From contig NZ_JAPMLM010000068.1 of assembly GCF_026410195.1 (NCBI RefSeq), positions 67,001 to 131,000 of the forward strand: a DNA stretch of 64,000 nucleotides, in the 5' to 3' direction. The DNA comes from Xanthomarina sp. F2636L (GTDB taxonomy: Bacteria > Bacteroidota > Bacteroidia > Flavobacteriales > Flavobacteriaceae). Shown here piece after piece: positions 45,675-54,216 of the stretch; position 1 is the stretch's first letter, and the number at the start of each line of letters is the position of its first letter. The notes beneath the pieces are model-generated. The model saw only the letters and a program-made list of their open reading frames with translations. It was not told the DNA's origin and did not search any database. A program made the position numbers and the translations under genes.

Positions 45675-46213
45675 AAGAAGCTATACAAAAAGCCAAACAA
45701 AACGACCAAAAAGCATTTAACTTCTTATTGGACACTTATTGGGATTATGTATATGGATTTCAACTTAAACGGATTGAAAATGAAAATGACGCTGAAGACA
45801 TTACCATTCAAACATTTTCTAAAGCATTCGATAAAATAGAATCATTCGACGAAAAATACGCCTTTAATACTTGGCTAGTTGCTATTTCAAAAAACATTCA
45901 TATAGATTTAGTTCGAAAAGAAAAGAGACAACCTTCAAATACAATATCTAATGACAATGAAGATTCTTTTTATGACATTCTAGACGAATCACCTTCAGCT
46001 GAAGACAAATTAATCACAGAACAAAATTTAGCCAAATTATTACGTGATATTAAAAAACTGAAACCTCATTATCAGGAAATAATAAATTTAAGATTCTTTC
46101 AAGAACTAAGCTATAAAGATATTTCTAAAGAATTAAACGAACCTATAAATAACATCAAGGTTAAGCTGTTACGAGCAAAAAAACTACTTGCTGAAATTAT
46201 TAAAAACAAATAG
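45665..46213 (+). CDS. ECF-type RNA polymerase sigma factor without adjacent anti-sigma
   Basis: A 182-residue group IV sigma factor. Region 2 (residues 10-75) includes NENDAEDITIQTFSKAFDKI and FNTWLVAISKNIHIDLVRKE. Region 4 (about 120-180) includes LKPHYQEIINLRFFQELSYK and ISKELNEPINNIKVKLLRAK. The TTG start at 45665 lies inside the end of the glycosyltransferase gene (10-base overlap), and no in-frame ATG is available nearby. No anti-sigma gene follows; the next gene is lipA with its own promoter. Control must therefore come from elsewhere or from coupling to the glycosyltransferase. Confidence 0.9.
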   Translation: MEIKEAIQKAKQNDQKAFNFLLDTYWDYVYGFQLKRIENENDAEDITIQTFSKAFDKIESFDEKYAFNTWLVAISKNIHIDLVRKEKRQPSNTISNDNEDSFYDILDESPSAEDKLITEQNLAKLLRDIKKLKPHYQEIINLRFFQELSYKDISKELNEPINNIKVKLLRAKKLLAEIIKNK

Positions 46214-46283
46214 GTCTAAATTTTCAAATTAATCCACCATTTACTTCTTCCATTTTTAACATCCTTAATAATTAGTTACACCT

Positions 46284-46299
46284 TACTTTTGTATATTTG
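46284..46299 (+). promoter_or_regulatory. Tandem -7 boxes of lipA-gap
   Basis: Two full -7 matches lie back to back, TACTTTTG (46284-46291) and TATATTTG (46292-46299), 28 and 20 bases before the lipA ATG. No clear -33 TTG. They may give two closely spaced starts. Confidence 0.5.
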
Positions 46300-46319
46300 T
46301 GCTACAAAACAAATTGTAA

Positions 46320-47198
46320 ATGAACAACGAAACAGCTTCTAATATATTACCTGCAAGGGAAGCCAAACCAAAATGGTTACGTGTAAAACTACCTACTGGA
46401 AAAAAATATACTGAACTAAGAAGTCTTGTAGACAAGTATAAACTAAATACAATTTGTACTTCTGGAAGTTGCCCAAATATGGGAGAATGTTGGGGAGAAG
46501 GAACGGCAACCTTTATGATTCTGGGAAATATCTGCACACGTTCATGTGGATTTTGTGGGGTACAAACCGGAAGACCAGAAACCCTTGATTGGGATGAACC
46601 TGAAAAGGTGGCACGTTCTATCAAACTCATGAAAATTACACATGCAGTATTAACTAGTGTTGATAGAGACGATTTAAAAGATATGGGAAGTATTATGTGG
46701 GCAGAAACTGTAAAAGCAGTTCGCAGAATGAATCCTGAAACAACCTTAGAAACGTTAATTCCAGATTTTCAAGGTATCGAACAACATATAGATAGAATTA
46801 TTGACGTAGCCCCTGAAGTTGTATCACATAACATAGAAACTGTACGAAGACTAACCCGTGAAGTTAGAATTCAAGCCAAATACGACCGAAGTCTAGGAGT
46901 TCTAAAATACTTAAAAGATCAAGGGCAACGAAGAACAAAATCTGGTATTATGCTTGGTCTTGGAGAAACTCGCGAAGAAGTAATCGCTACACTTCATGAT
47001 CTTAGAGAAAATGATGTTGATGTGGTTACCATTGGACAATATCTACAACCAAGTAAAAAGCATCTACCTGTAAAACAGTTTATTTTACCTGACCAATTTG
47101 ATGAATACAAACATATTGGATTAGATTTAGGCTTCAGACATGTTGAAAGTAGTGCTTTAGTCCGTTCTTCCTATAAAGCACAAAAACACATTAATTAA
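46320..47198 (+). CDS. lipA: Lipoyl synthase
   Basis: LipA is a radical-SAM enzyme that inserts two sulfurs into protein-bound octanoyl chains to form lipoate for pyruvate dehydrogenase and the glycine cleavage H protein. The auxiliary cluster Cys residues are 46, 51 and 57 ([12 protein letters not shown]). The radical-SAM motif CTRSCGFC gives Cys72, 76 and 79. The C-terminal Ser ligand lies in [11 protein letters not shown]. The 292-residue length is typical. Its stop overlaps the gap start by one base (TAATG), so the two genes are co-translated. Confidence 0.97.
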   Translation: MNNETASNILPAREAKPKWLRVKLPTGKKYTELRSLVDKYKLNTICTSGSCPNMGECWGEGTATFMILGNICTRSCGFCGVQTGRPETLDWDEPEKVARSIKLMKITHAVLTSVDRDDLKDMGSIMWAETVKAVRRMNPETTLETLIPDFQGIEQHIDRIIDVAPEVVSHNIETVRRLTREVRIQAKYDRSLGVLKYLKDQGQRRTKSGIMLGLGETREEVIATLHDLRENDVDVVTIGQYLQPSKKHLPVKQFILPDQFDEYKHIGLDLGFRHVESSALVRSSYKAQKHIN

Positions 47199-48202
47199 TG
47201 ATACATGTTGCAATAAACGGTTTTGGACGCATTGGCAGACGCGTATTTAGATTATTACAAGGCAACAAAAACATTCAAGTTGTTGCTGTAAACGATTTAG
47301 CAGATACCAGAACACTTAGTCATTTATTAAAATACGACAGTATTCATGGCATATTTAATGAAACTATTTCTTTTGATGATGAACATGTAATAGTAAATGA
47401 TATAAAAATACCTTTTTCTAAAGCAAATCATCCAAAAGATATTGATTGGAAACCTTTTAAAGTAGACTTTGTAATAGAAGCTACTGGAAAATTTAAAACT
47501 AAGGAAGCTCTAGAAAATCACATTATAAATGGCGCAAAAAAAGTTATTTTAAGTGTTCCACCACTAGAAGACGATATTAAAACTCTAGTTTTAGGAGTAA
47601 ACGATAACATATTAACTGGAGATGAAACTATAGTGTCTAATGCCTCGTGCACAACAAATAATGCTGCGCCAATGATTGACATCATTAACAAACTCTGTGG
47701 GGTAAAACAGGCTTATATAACTACGGTTCACTCTTACACCTCCGATCAAAGCTTACACGACCAACCTCATAAAGATTTACGCCGTGCCAGAGCTGCAGGA
47801 CAGTCTATAATACCAACAACCACAGGAGCTGCAAAAGCTCTAACAAAAATATTTCCAGAATTATCAGACGTTATTGGCGGCTGTGGTATTAGAGTTCCTG
47901 TAGCAAACGGTTCTCTAACAGATATTACTTTTAATGTGGAAAAAACGGTTAGTAGTGAAGACATTAATAACGCTTTTAAATTTGCATCTAAAAATGATTA
48001 TAAAGGTATTTTAGAATATACCGAAGACCCTATTGTTTCTATTGATATTGTTGGCAATACACACTCTTGTGTTTTCGATTCTCAAATGACTTCAGTTATA
48101 GGAAATATGGTAAAAATTATTGGTTGGTATGATAATGAAACAGGTTATTCTAGCAGAATCATTGAATTAATTTGCAATTTGTCGATAAAAAAGCAACTTT
48201 AA
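47198..48202 (+). CDS. gap: Glyceraldehyde-3-phosphate dehydrogenase, type I
   Basis: A 334-residue enzyme of glycolysis and gluconeogenesis. The nucleotide fold begins AINGFGRIGRRVFR. The residue pair after the second strand (VAVNDLADTRTL) with an Asp favours NAD. The catalytic Cys151 lies in SNASCTTNN, the active-site His is in TTVHSYTSDQ, and the C-terminal WYDNETGYSSR is intact. It overlaps lipA by one base, an unusual pairing that may tie lipoate supply to central carbon flow. Flavobacteria often have a second GAPDH elsewhere; this could be the alternative copy. Confidence 0.95.
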   Translation: MIHVAINGFGRIGRRVFRLLQGNKNIQVVAVNDLADTRTLSHLLKYDSIHGIFNETISFDDEHVIVNDIKIPFSKANHPKDIDWKPFKVDFVIEATGKFKTKEALENHIINGAKKVILSVPPLEDDIKTLVLGVNDNILTGDETIVSNASCTTNNAAPMIDIINKLCGVKQAYITTVHSYTSDQSLHDQPHKDLRRARAAGQSIIPTTTGAAKALTKIFPELSDVIGGCGIRVPVANGSLTDITFNVEKTVSSEDINNAFKFASKNDYKGILEYTEDPIVSIDIVGNTHSCVFDSQMTSVIGNMVKIIGWYDNETGYSSRIIELICNLSIKKQL

Positions 48203-48215
48203 TCGAATAAATATT

Positions 48216-48223
48216 TATATTTG
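48216..48223 (+). promoter_or_regulatory. -7 box of the hybrid histidine kinase gene
   Basis: TATATTTG, a full match, 21 bases before the ATG. No -33 TTG at the normal distance. Confidence 0.4.
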
Positions 48224-48244
48224 TTTTTACTAGTTAACTAAAAA

Positions 48245-50470
48245 ATGTCCCGATTCAGCAATTACATATGTGCTATTATACTGTTGTTGAGCTTTAGTGT
48301 TTCATCTCAAACATCTATAGATGAAGACCCTGAAACTATACAAAACACCATTGATTTCCGTATTAATCAAGCACAAAAAGATATTGAAAAAAACTCCTAT
48401 TTCGAAGCTAAAGAAAAATATGAAGAGGCTTTAGAGTTGGCTATTAAAATAGACAACCAAAAAAGTATAGGAATTATCTACTCAAAAATTGGAAAGCTTC
48501 AATATATTATTGAAGAACAAGATGAAGCTATTAAATTTCTTATAAAAGCAAACGAAGTTCAGCGTTTTGCAAAAGACGATATAAATCTAGCTGAAACCTA
48601 TAAAACTCTTGGAAATGTTTATACCAGCAAGAAACAATACCAACAAGCTTTAGATTATTATAAATCTGCAAAAACACTTTTTGAACAAGAAGATTTAGAT
48701 AATTTTGTTGCAGAAGTTCTACTAAATGAAGGTGTTACATACATTAGACTAAAAGACTATAAAAATGCTAAAACTCATTTACTTAAGTCTATTTCGGTAG
48801 CAAAAAGATACAATTTAGAAAAAATACTAAGCAGTGCTAAAATGAATTTAGGAACTGCACTATTTAATTTAGGCGAAACAGAAGATGCTATTGACCAAGC
48901 AAATGAAGGACTTAAAATTGCAAAAACATATAGTTTCAATAACATTTTAAACGACGGCTATTTAATACTAAGCAATCTTTATCAAGACACAGGAAATTAC
49001 AAATTAGCCAACGAGTATTTAAAGAATCATATTAAATTAAATGACTCTTTATTGTCGATTAAAAGAAGTAGTCTTTCTCAAGAGAAGAGAATGCAATTAC
49101 TAATAGAAACCCAAACTGAATATCAGAAAAAGCAATTGGCCGACTTAGAAGAACAAAAAGCAGCTAATAATTTAAACAAGCTAACAACTATTTTAAGTAT
49201 TGCGTTAATTACCATTCTTTCTTTATTAACCTTATCACTTTACAAAAACAACAACATTCGTTTAAAGACGAATAACATGCTGCACAAAAAAAATGCTGAG
49301 TTAATTGTTGCTAAAGAAAAAGCTGAGCTTGCATCTAAAACCAAAGCAAATTTCTTATCAACCGTAACTCATGAGTTAAGAACACCCCTTTATGCTGTTA
49401 CTGGTTTAACAAACATGCTTTTAGAAGAAGATCCAAAGCCAAACCAAATTCAGCATCTTCAATCTCTTAAATTTTCTGGAGATTACCTATTAACCTTTAT
49501 TAACGATATCCTTCAAATTAATAAAATTGAAGCTAATAAAGCAGATATCGAACCAGAAGCATTCAACTTAAAAAAGAAAATGACCAATATTATTGCAGCT
49601 TTAAACAACTCTGCTTCAGACAATAATATTCAAATTCATTTAGAGTATGACCCTAACCTTCCAGAGAATTACGTAGCAGATCAAATTAAAATTTCTCAAA
49701 TCTTAATTAATCTAATTGGAAATGCCATTAAATTTACAAAAGATGGAGACATTTGGGTTAGAGCATTTAAAGAACGTGTGACAGACGACTTATACAGTGT
49801 GAGATTTGAAATTGAAGACAACGGTATTGGAATTAGCGAAGAAAAACAAAACCAACTTTTTGAAAGCTTCTCTCAAGGATCTATTCAAATTAACAGAATA
49901 TATGGCGGAACAGGGTTAGGACTTTCTATTGTAAAAGGATTAATTCAAATTTTAAAAGGAACTATTTCTCTAAAAAGTGAACTTGGAAAAGGCTCTAAAT
50001 TCACCTTTGAAATCCCTTTAAAATATGCTGAAAAAGTTGAAACTCGCGAAGAAGTCCACTACTTTAAAGATATCAACGAAATAGACTTAAAAGACATTAG
50101 TATTTTAGTTGTTGAGGATAATAAAATTAATCAGATGATTACAAAGAAAATCCTTAACAAAATGAAACTAAGCTGTGATGTTATTGATAATGGGGAAGAT
50201 GCCGTAAACATGGTAAGAGACAAAAAATACCATGTTATTTTAATGGATATCCACATGCCAGGAATTAGTGGTCTAGAAGCAACAAGGCTTATTAGAACCT
50301 TTAATAAAGACATCACTATTTTTGCACTTACAGCAGTAACACTTGAAGATAAAATGCATGAGTTTGATGAAGCAGGATTTAACGATATTATCTCTAAACC
50401 ATTCAAACAAGAAGATTTCGAAAAGAAACTTTACGAAGCGTTAATCCAACAAGATTCCGGAACAGTTTAA
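48245..50470 (+). CDS. TPR-containing hybrid histidine kinase with receiver domain
   Basis: A 741-residue membrane kinase. A signal-like hydrophobic start (MSRFSNYICAIILLLSFSVS, then SQ) is followed by TPR repeats (about residues 30-290), one membrane helix (TTILSIALITILSLLTLSLY, about 315-335), a HisKA domain with His376 in VTHELRTPLYAV, an HATPase domain (LINLIGNAIKFTKDGD, DNGIGISEE, GGTGLGLSIVKG) and a receiver with Asp668 in ILMDIHMPGISG. The TPR sensor should face the periplasm if the signal is cleaved. No separate response regulator gene is adjacent, so output must go to another protein by phosphotransfer. Its 3' end overlaps the convergent lpxK by 4 bases. Confidence 0.94.
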   Translation: MSRFSNYICAIILLLSFSVSSQTSIDEDPETIQNTIDFRINQAQKDIEKNSYFEAKEKYEEALELAIKIDNQKSIGIIYSKIGKLQYIIEEQDEAIKFLIKANEVQRFAKDDINLAETYKTLGNVYTSKKQYQQALDYYKSAKTLFEQEDLDNFVAEVLLNEGVTYIRLKDYKNAKTHLLKSISVAKRYNLEKILSSAKMNLGTALFNLGETEDAIDQANEGLKIAKTYSFNNILNDGYLILSNLYQDTGNYKLANEYLKNHIKLNDSLLSIKRSSLSQEKRMQLLIETQTEYQKKQLADLEEQKAANNLNKLTTILSIALITILSLLTLSLYKNNNIRLKTNNMLHKKNAELIVAKEKAELASKTKANFLSTVTHELRTPLYAVTGLTNMLLEEDPKPNQIQHLQSLKFSGDYLLTFINDILQINKIEANKADIEPEAFNLKKKMTNIIAALNNSASDNNIQIHLEYDPNLPENYVADQIKISQILINLIGNAIKFTKDGDIWVRAFKERVTDDLYSVRFEIEDNGIGISEEKQNQLFESFSQGSIQINRIYGGTGLGLSIVKGLIQILKGTISLKSELGKGSKFTFEIPLKYAEKVETREEVHYFKDINEIDLKDISILVVEDNKINQMITKKILNKMKLSCDVIDNGEDAVNMVRDKKYHVILMDIHMPGISGLEATRLIRTFNKDITIFALTAVTLEDKMHEFDEAGFNDIISKPFKQEDFEKKLYEALIQQDSGTV

Positions 50471-51471
50471 GAACTAACAAAATTTAAGATTTCCTTATTA
50501 AATACGCCTGGATTATCTACAGAAATCTCTATAGGCAGATAAAATAATTTACCTTGTAATTTGGGTTCATCCTTTAATCTCATAAAGTCTTTTTCGGTTG
50601 TAAGTATATTATCCAATTGGGATAAATCTGAAATTTCCTTAGCAGAAAAATTATGATGATCTTTAAAGTTTAAATGATTAAATTCTAAATTATTCGACTT
50701 TAAATATTGAAGCAATGGATCTGGATTCGCAATTCCAGTAACCAATGTAAAGCCTTTTAATTGAGTAAAATCTAAACGTTTTGTTTGGGAGAGAATATTT
50801 TTAGAATAAGAAATTGAACTAAAAAAAACCGACTGACCAACTTCAGAATTTAACTTAACTCTAATCTCTTTTTTTTCTTTATCAGATATATTAATTGGGC
50901 ACTTGGTTACCACAATTATATGAGCTCGCTTAGCACCTTTCTTAGGCTCTCTAAGGTTGCCAGTTGGCAAAACAATATCGTTACAATACAGATCCCCGTA
51001 TGCCGTCAACAGGATATTAAACCCAGCATGTACTTTTCTATGCTGGAAAGCATCATCCAACAATATAACATCTGGCTTATTATTCAAGGCACGCAAGTTT
51101 TCAATCCCATTTTGTCTATTTGCGTCTACAGCAACGAGAATCTCATCCCCGAATTTATTATAAAATTGAAAAGGTTCGTCTCCTAGGGTTTTTGCTGAAT
51201 CTGCAGTACTCGCCAATTTAAAACCTTCACTTTCACGTTTATATCCTCTACTCAAAGTGGCCAGTTTATAATCAGATTTTAATAAGCGAACCAAATATTC
51301 AATCATTGGTGTTTTTCCAGTACCACCAACACTTAAATTACCAACACAAATAACCGGAAATGCATAAAATTTGCTTTTCTTCCAACCTAGGTCGTATAAT
51401 TTATTTCTGGTCCAAGTCACTAAATAATAGATTGGAACAATAGGAAATAAGATGTAGCGTAAGAATTTCAT
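50467..51471 (-). CDS. lpxK: Tetraacyldisaccharide 4'-kinase
   Basis: LpxK phosphorylates the lipid A precursor at the 4' position on the inner face of the inner membrane. The 334-residue protein has an N-terminal membrane-associated helix (FLRYILFPIVPIYYLVTW) and a P-loop at residues 48-55 (VGGTGKTP in VGNLSVGGTGKTPMIEYL). The family motif LDDAFQHRKVH is present, then TTEKDFMRL near the end. The length and motif order are standard. It is alone, convergent with the kinase gene and divergent from the Nif3-like gene. Confidence 0.96.
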   Translation of the reverse strand: MKFLRYILFPIVPIYYLVTWTRNKLYDLGWKKSKFYAFPVICVGNLSVGGTGKTPMIEYLVRLLKSDYKLATLSRGYKRESEGFKLASTADSAKTLGDEPFQFYNKFGDEILVAVDANRQNGIENLRALNNKPDVILLDDAFQHRKVHAGFNILLTAYGDLYCNDIVLPTGNLREPKKGAKRAHIIVVTKCPINISDKEKKEIRVKLNSEVGQSVFFSSISYSKNILSQTKRLDFTQLKGFTLVTGIANPDPLLQYLKSNNLEFNHLNFKDHHNFSAKEISDLSQLDNILTTEKDFMRLKDEPKLQGKLFYLPIEISVDNPGVFNKEILNFVSS

Positions 51472-51491
51472 TAAAGCGAAATTAAAAATTT

Positions 51492-51499
51492 TATCTTTG
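51492..51499 (+). promoter_or_regulatory. -7 box of the Nif3-like gene
   Basis: TATCTTTG, a full match, 24 bases before the ATG at 51524. The -33 element is unclear. Confidence 0.45.
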
Positions 51500-51523
51500 T
51501 TTGAAACTTAATAACATAAAATT

Positions 51524-52618
51524 ATGATAGTTCAAGATGTCATAAATCATATTGAAGCTCTTTCACCTTTAGCTTATGCTGAAGACTTTGACAATGTTGG
51601 TCTGCTTGTTGGCAATAAAAATAGCAAATTAACTGGTGTTTTGGTAACCCTAGACACATTGGAAACTGTGGTTGATGAGGCCATTGATACAAACTGTAAC
51701 CTAATTGTTAGTTTTCATCCCATTATTTTTAAAGGCCTGAAAAAATTAAATGGAAAAAACTATGTGGAACGCGTAGTAATGAAAGCCATAAAAAATGACA
51801 TTGCTATTTATGCCATGCATACAGCCTTAGACAATTCCATTTTAGGTGTAAATAATATGATTTGTGAAAAATTAGGTCTAATAAATCGAAACATATTAAT
51901 ACCACAAGCTCAAACCATAAAAAAACTCATCACATTTGTTCCAAAGAATGAAGCAGAAACTCTTAGGAATGCCTTATTTAATGCTGGAGCTGGAAGTATA
52001 GGGAATTACAACCATTGTAGTTTTAATACAGAAGGAATTGGTACATACAGAGGAAACGAAAACTCCAATCCAACTATAGGTATAAAGGGGGAAACACATC
52101 AGGAAGCTGAAACCCAAATTTCTGTAACCTTCCAAAGACATTTAGAATCTAAAATTTTAAAAGCACTTTTTAAAACCCATTCTTATGAAGAAGTAGCTTA
52201 TGAGATAATAACGCTTGAAAATAAAAATCAAGATATTGGTATGGGAATGATTGGAGAGCTAGAAAACGCTATGTCTGAAACAGATTTCTTAAAACTTCTA
52301 AAAAGCACTATGAAAACTGGACAAATCAGACATTCTAAATTACTTCAAAAAAACATAAAAAAGGTAGCTGTATTAGGAGGCTCAGGAAGTTTTGCAATTG
52401 GAGCAGCAAAAGCAGCTCAAGCAGACATTTTTGTGACAGCAGATTTAAAGTATCACGACTTTTTTTCAGCTGAAAATCAGCTTATTTTGGCAGATATTGG
52501 TCATTTTGAAAGTGAACAATTCACAAAAAACCTTTTAGTTGCATATCTTACAGAAAAAATTACTAATTTTGCAATCGTTTTATCAAAGACAAACACTAAT
52601 CCTGTTAAGTATTTTTAA
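51524..52618 (+). CDS. Nif3-like dinuclear metal-centre protein
   Basis: The 364-residue protein belongs to the Nif3/YbgI/YqfO family, which forms hexameric rings with two metal ions per chain. Metal-ligand regions are visible: SFHPIIFKGLKKL near residue 65 and IYAMHTALDN near 105 at the N-terminal half, and ADIGHFESEQF near the C-terminus. The inserted middle domain (FVPKNEAETLRNALFNAGAG) is the CutA1-like insert of the YqfO type, which accounts for the long form. A GTP cyclohydrolase-type or other hydrolase function has been suggested for the family, but the substrate is unknown. It is 3 bases upstream of the next gene, so the two are co-transcribed. Confidence 0.93.
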   Translation: MIVQDVINHIEALSPLAYAEDFDNVGLLVGNKNSKLTGVLVTLDTLETVVDEAIDTNCNLIVSFHPIIFKGLKKLNGKNYVERVVMKAIKNDIAIYAMHTALDNSILGVNNMICEKLGLINRNILIPQAQTIKKLITFVPKNEAETLRNALFNAGAGSIGNYNHCSFNTEGIGTYRGNENSNPTIGIKGETHQEAETQISVTFQRHLESKILKALFKTHSYEEVAYEIITLENKNQDIGMGMIGELENAMSETDFLKLLKSTMKTGQIRHSKLLQKNIKKVAVLGGSGSFAIGAAKAAQADIFVTADLKYHDFFSAENQLILADIGHFESEQFTKNLLVAYLTEKITNFAIVLSKTNTNPVKYF

Positions 52619-52621
52619 ACT

Positions 52622-53401
52622 ATGGCAAAAAAGAAAGAAGCAACTGTAGAAGAGCGTTTAAGAGATTTATACGACTTACAACTTATCGATTCTCGTATCG
52701 ATGAAATTAGAAATGTTCGTGGAGAACTTCCTTTAGAAGTTCGTGATTTAGAAGATGAAGTTGCTGGACTAAACACCAGATTAGAAAAACTTGAATCTAG
52801 TTTAGAGTCTATAAACAATCAAATTAGCGATAAAAAGAATCTAATTGAAGAATCTAAATCGTTAATTAAAAAATACAGCGAGCAACAAAAAAATGTTAGA
52901 AATAACAGAGAATACAACTCTATTACTAAAGAGATTGAATTCCAAGATTTAGAAATTCAACTTGCTGATAAGCACATTAAAGAATTTAAAGTTCAAATCG
53001 AGCAGAAAAAAGTAGTTATAGCTGAAACTAAAGACCGTTTAAAAGGTCGTCAATCGCACTTAAAGCACAAAAAAAGTGAGTTGGATGCTATTTTAGCTGA
53101 AACTGAAAAAGAAGAAGCTGCTTTAATTAAAAAATCTGACGAATATAAAACAACTATTGAAGAGCGTTTAGTAAAAGCTTACACTAGAATTAGAACTAAT
53201 GTAAAAAACGGACTTGCTGTTGTTCCCATTGAAAGAGGTGCATCTGGTGGTTCTTTCTTTACTATCCCACCACAAGTGCAAATGGAAATTGCTTCTCGTA
53301 AAAAAATTATTACTGATGAGCATAGTGGACGTATTCTTGTAGATGCAGCTTTAGCTGAAGAAGAAAAAGAAAAAATGGAAAAAATGTTTTCTAAACTATA
53401 A
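52622..53401 (+). CDS. Coiled-coil protein of the zinc-ribbon (CT398/zf-RING_7) family with lost zinc ligands
   Basis: The 259-residue protein is mostly a long coiled coil (residues about 10-190). The C-terminal domain keeps the family shape (RGASGGSFFTIPPQ and DEHSGRILV), but in standard members the four zinc cysteines stand where this protein has Ser208, Ser211, Asp232 and Ser235. The zinc site is therefore gone although the surrounding residues remain, so the fold may be kept by other means. The family is implicated in nucleic-acid or secretion-related scaffolding, without proof. The gene begins 3 bases after the Nif3-like gene, a pairing widely conserved in bacteria, and ends in a strong terminator. 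Confidence 0.9.
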   Translation: MAKKKEATVEERLRDLYDLQLIDSRIDEIRNVRGELPLEVRDLEDEVAGLNTRLEKLESSLESINNQISDKKNLIEESKSLIKKYSEQQKNVRNNREYNSITKEIEFQDLEIQLADKHIKEFKVQIEQKKVVIAETKDRLKGRQSHLKHKKSELDAILAETEKEEAALIKKSDEYKTTIEERLVKAYTRIRTNVKNGLAVVPIERGASGGSFFTIPPQVQMEIASRKKIITDEHSGRILVDAALAEEEKEKMEKMFSKL

Positions 53402-53421
53402 TCCATTTAAATATTATATTT

Positions 53422-53447
53422 AAAGCCTTCATAAACATGAAGGCTTT
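53422..53447 (+). terminator. Terminator after the coiled-coil protein gene
   Basis: 11-base arms AAAGCCTTCAT and ATGAAGGCTTT with a 4-base loop and a T run. Confidence 0.93.
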
Positions 53448-53521
53448 TTTTTTATTTAAAAATTATTAATAATTTCTCTTAAGGTTTTCAGGTTTTTTAC
53501 GACCAACTTGAAAAAAGAAAT

Positions 53522-54187
53522 ATGCCAAACCTAAAAAATTTATTATCTACTTGTATTATCGTGTTGTTTTTTAGCTGTAATAATATGGCACAAGAAAACC
53601 AAGAGCAACAGGCTGTTATTAACGCAAAACCTATTGAAGTTCCAATACAAAACGGACTAGCTAAAGCTTACTTTGCCAGTGGTTGCTTTTGGTGTGTGGA
53701 AGCTATTTACGAAAGTGTAAATGGTGTTGAAGAAGTGATTTCTGGTTATGCTGGAGGACATACAAAAAACCCAACATACGCATCAAGCAATACGGGACGT
53801 ACAGGACATGCCGAAGCTGTTGAAGTGATTTACAATCCCGAAAAAGTGAGTTTTTCTACTTTGGTGGATGTATATTTTGGGTCTCAAAATCCAACCCAGG
53901 TAAATGGTCAAGGCCCAGATAAAGGGTCTCAATATCGTTCTATTATCTTTTATCAAAACAAGGAGCAACAAAAAATTATAAATACTAAAAAAGAAGCTTT
54001 ATCTAAAAAATTAGATGCCACAATAGCTGCTGAAGTATATCCTTTTACGAAATTTTGGATGGCAGAAGATTATCATCAAAACTATGAGAAACTGAACCCA
54101 GGAAACTCATATGTTCAGAATGTGTCCATTCCAAGATTAAACAAGTTTAAAGCTAAGTTTCCTGAATTATTAAAAGAAAATAAATAA
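53522..54187 (+). CDS. msrA: Peptide-methionine (S)-S-oxide reductase, lipoprotein form
   Basis: MsrA repairs oxidised methionine. The catalytic motif GCFWCVEA places Cys55 as the reactive residue and Cys58 next to it. Other signatures are GYAGGHTKNPTY, GHAEAVEVIYNP, and FAEDYHQN-like (WMAEDYHQNYEKLNPG). The first 19 residues (ending FFSC) look like a lipoprotein signal, so this copy should act outside the cytoplasm. No MsrB domain is fused. It is a single gene, convergent with a methyltransferase gene; a hairpin follows. Confidence 0.95.
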   Translation: MPNLKNLLSTCIIVLFFSCNNMAQENQEQQAVINAKPIEVPIQNGLAKAYFASGCFWCVEAIYESVNGVEEVISGYAGGHTKNPTYASSNTGRTGHAEAVEVIYNPEKVSFSTLVDVYFGSQNPTQVNGQGPDKGSQYRSIIFYQNKEQQKIINTKKEALSKKLDATIAAEVYPFTKFWMAEDYHQNYEKLNPGNSYVQNVSIPRLNKFKAKFPELLKENK

Positions 54188-54194
54188 GGTTTCA

Positions 54195-54216
54195 AAACCT
54201 AAAAGGTTTATTTTTT
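54195..54216 (+). terminator. Short terminator after msrA
   Basis: AAACC pairs with GGTTT across a 5-base loop, followed by ATTTTTT. An alternative stem AGGTTT/AAACCT lies just upstream and overlaps it. The T run extends into the end of the convergent gene. Confidence 0.6.

Noticed and set aside
46283-46630. Minus-strand frame opposite lipA
   Set aside because: It is antisense to the conserved radical-SAM motifs of lipA and spans its promoter.
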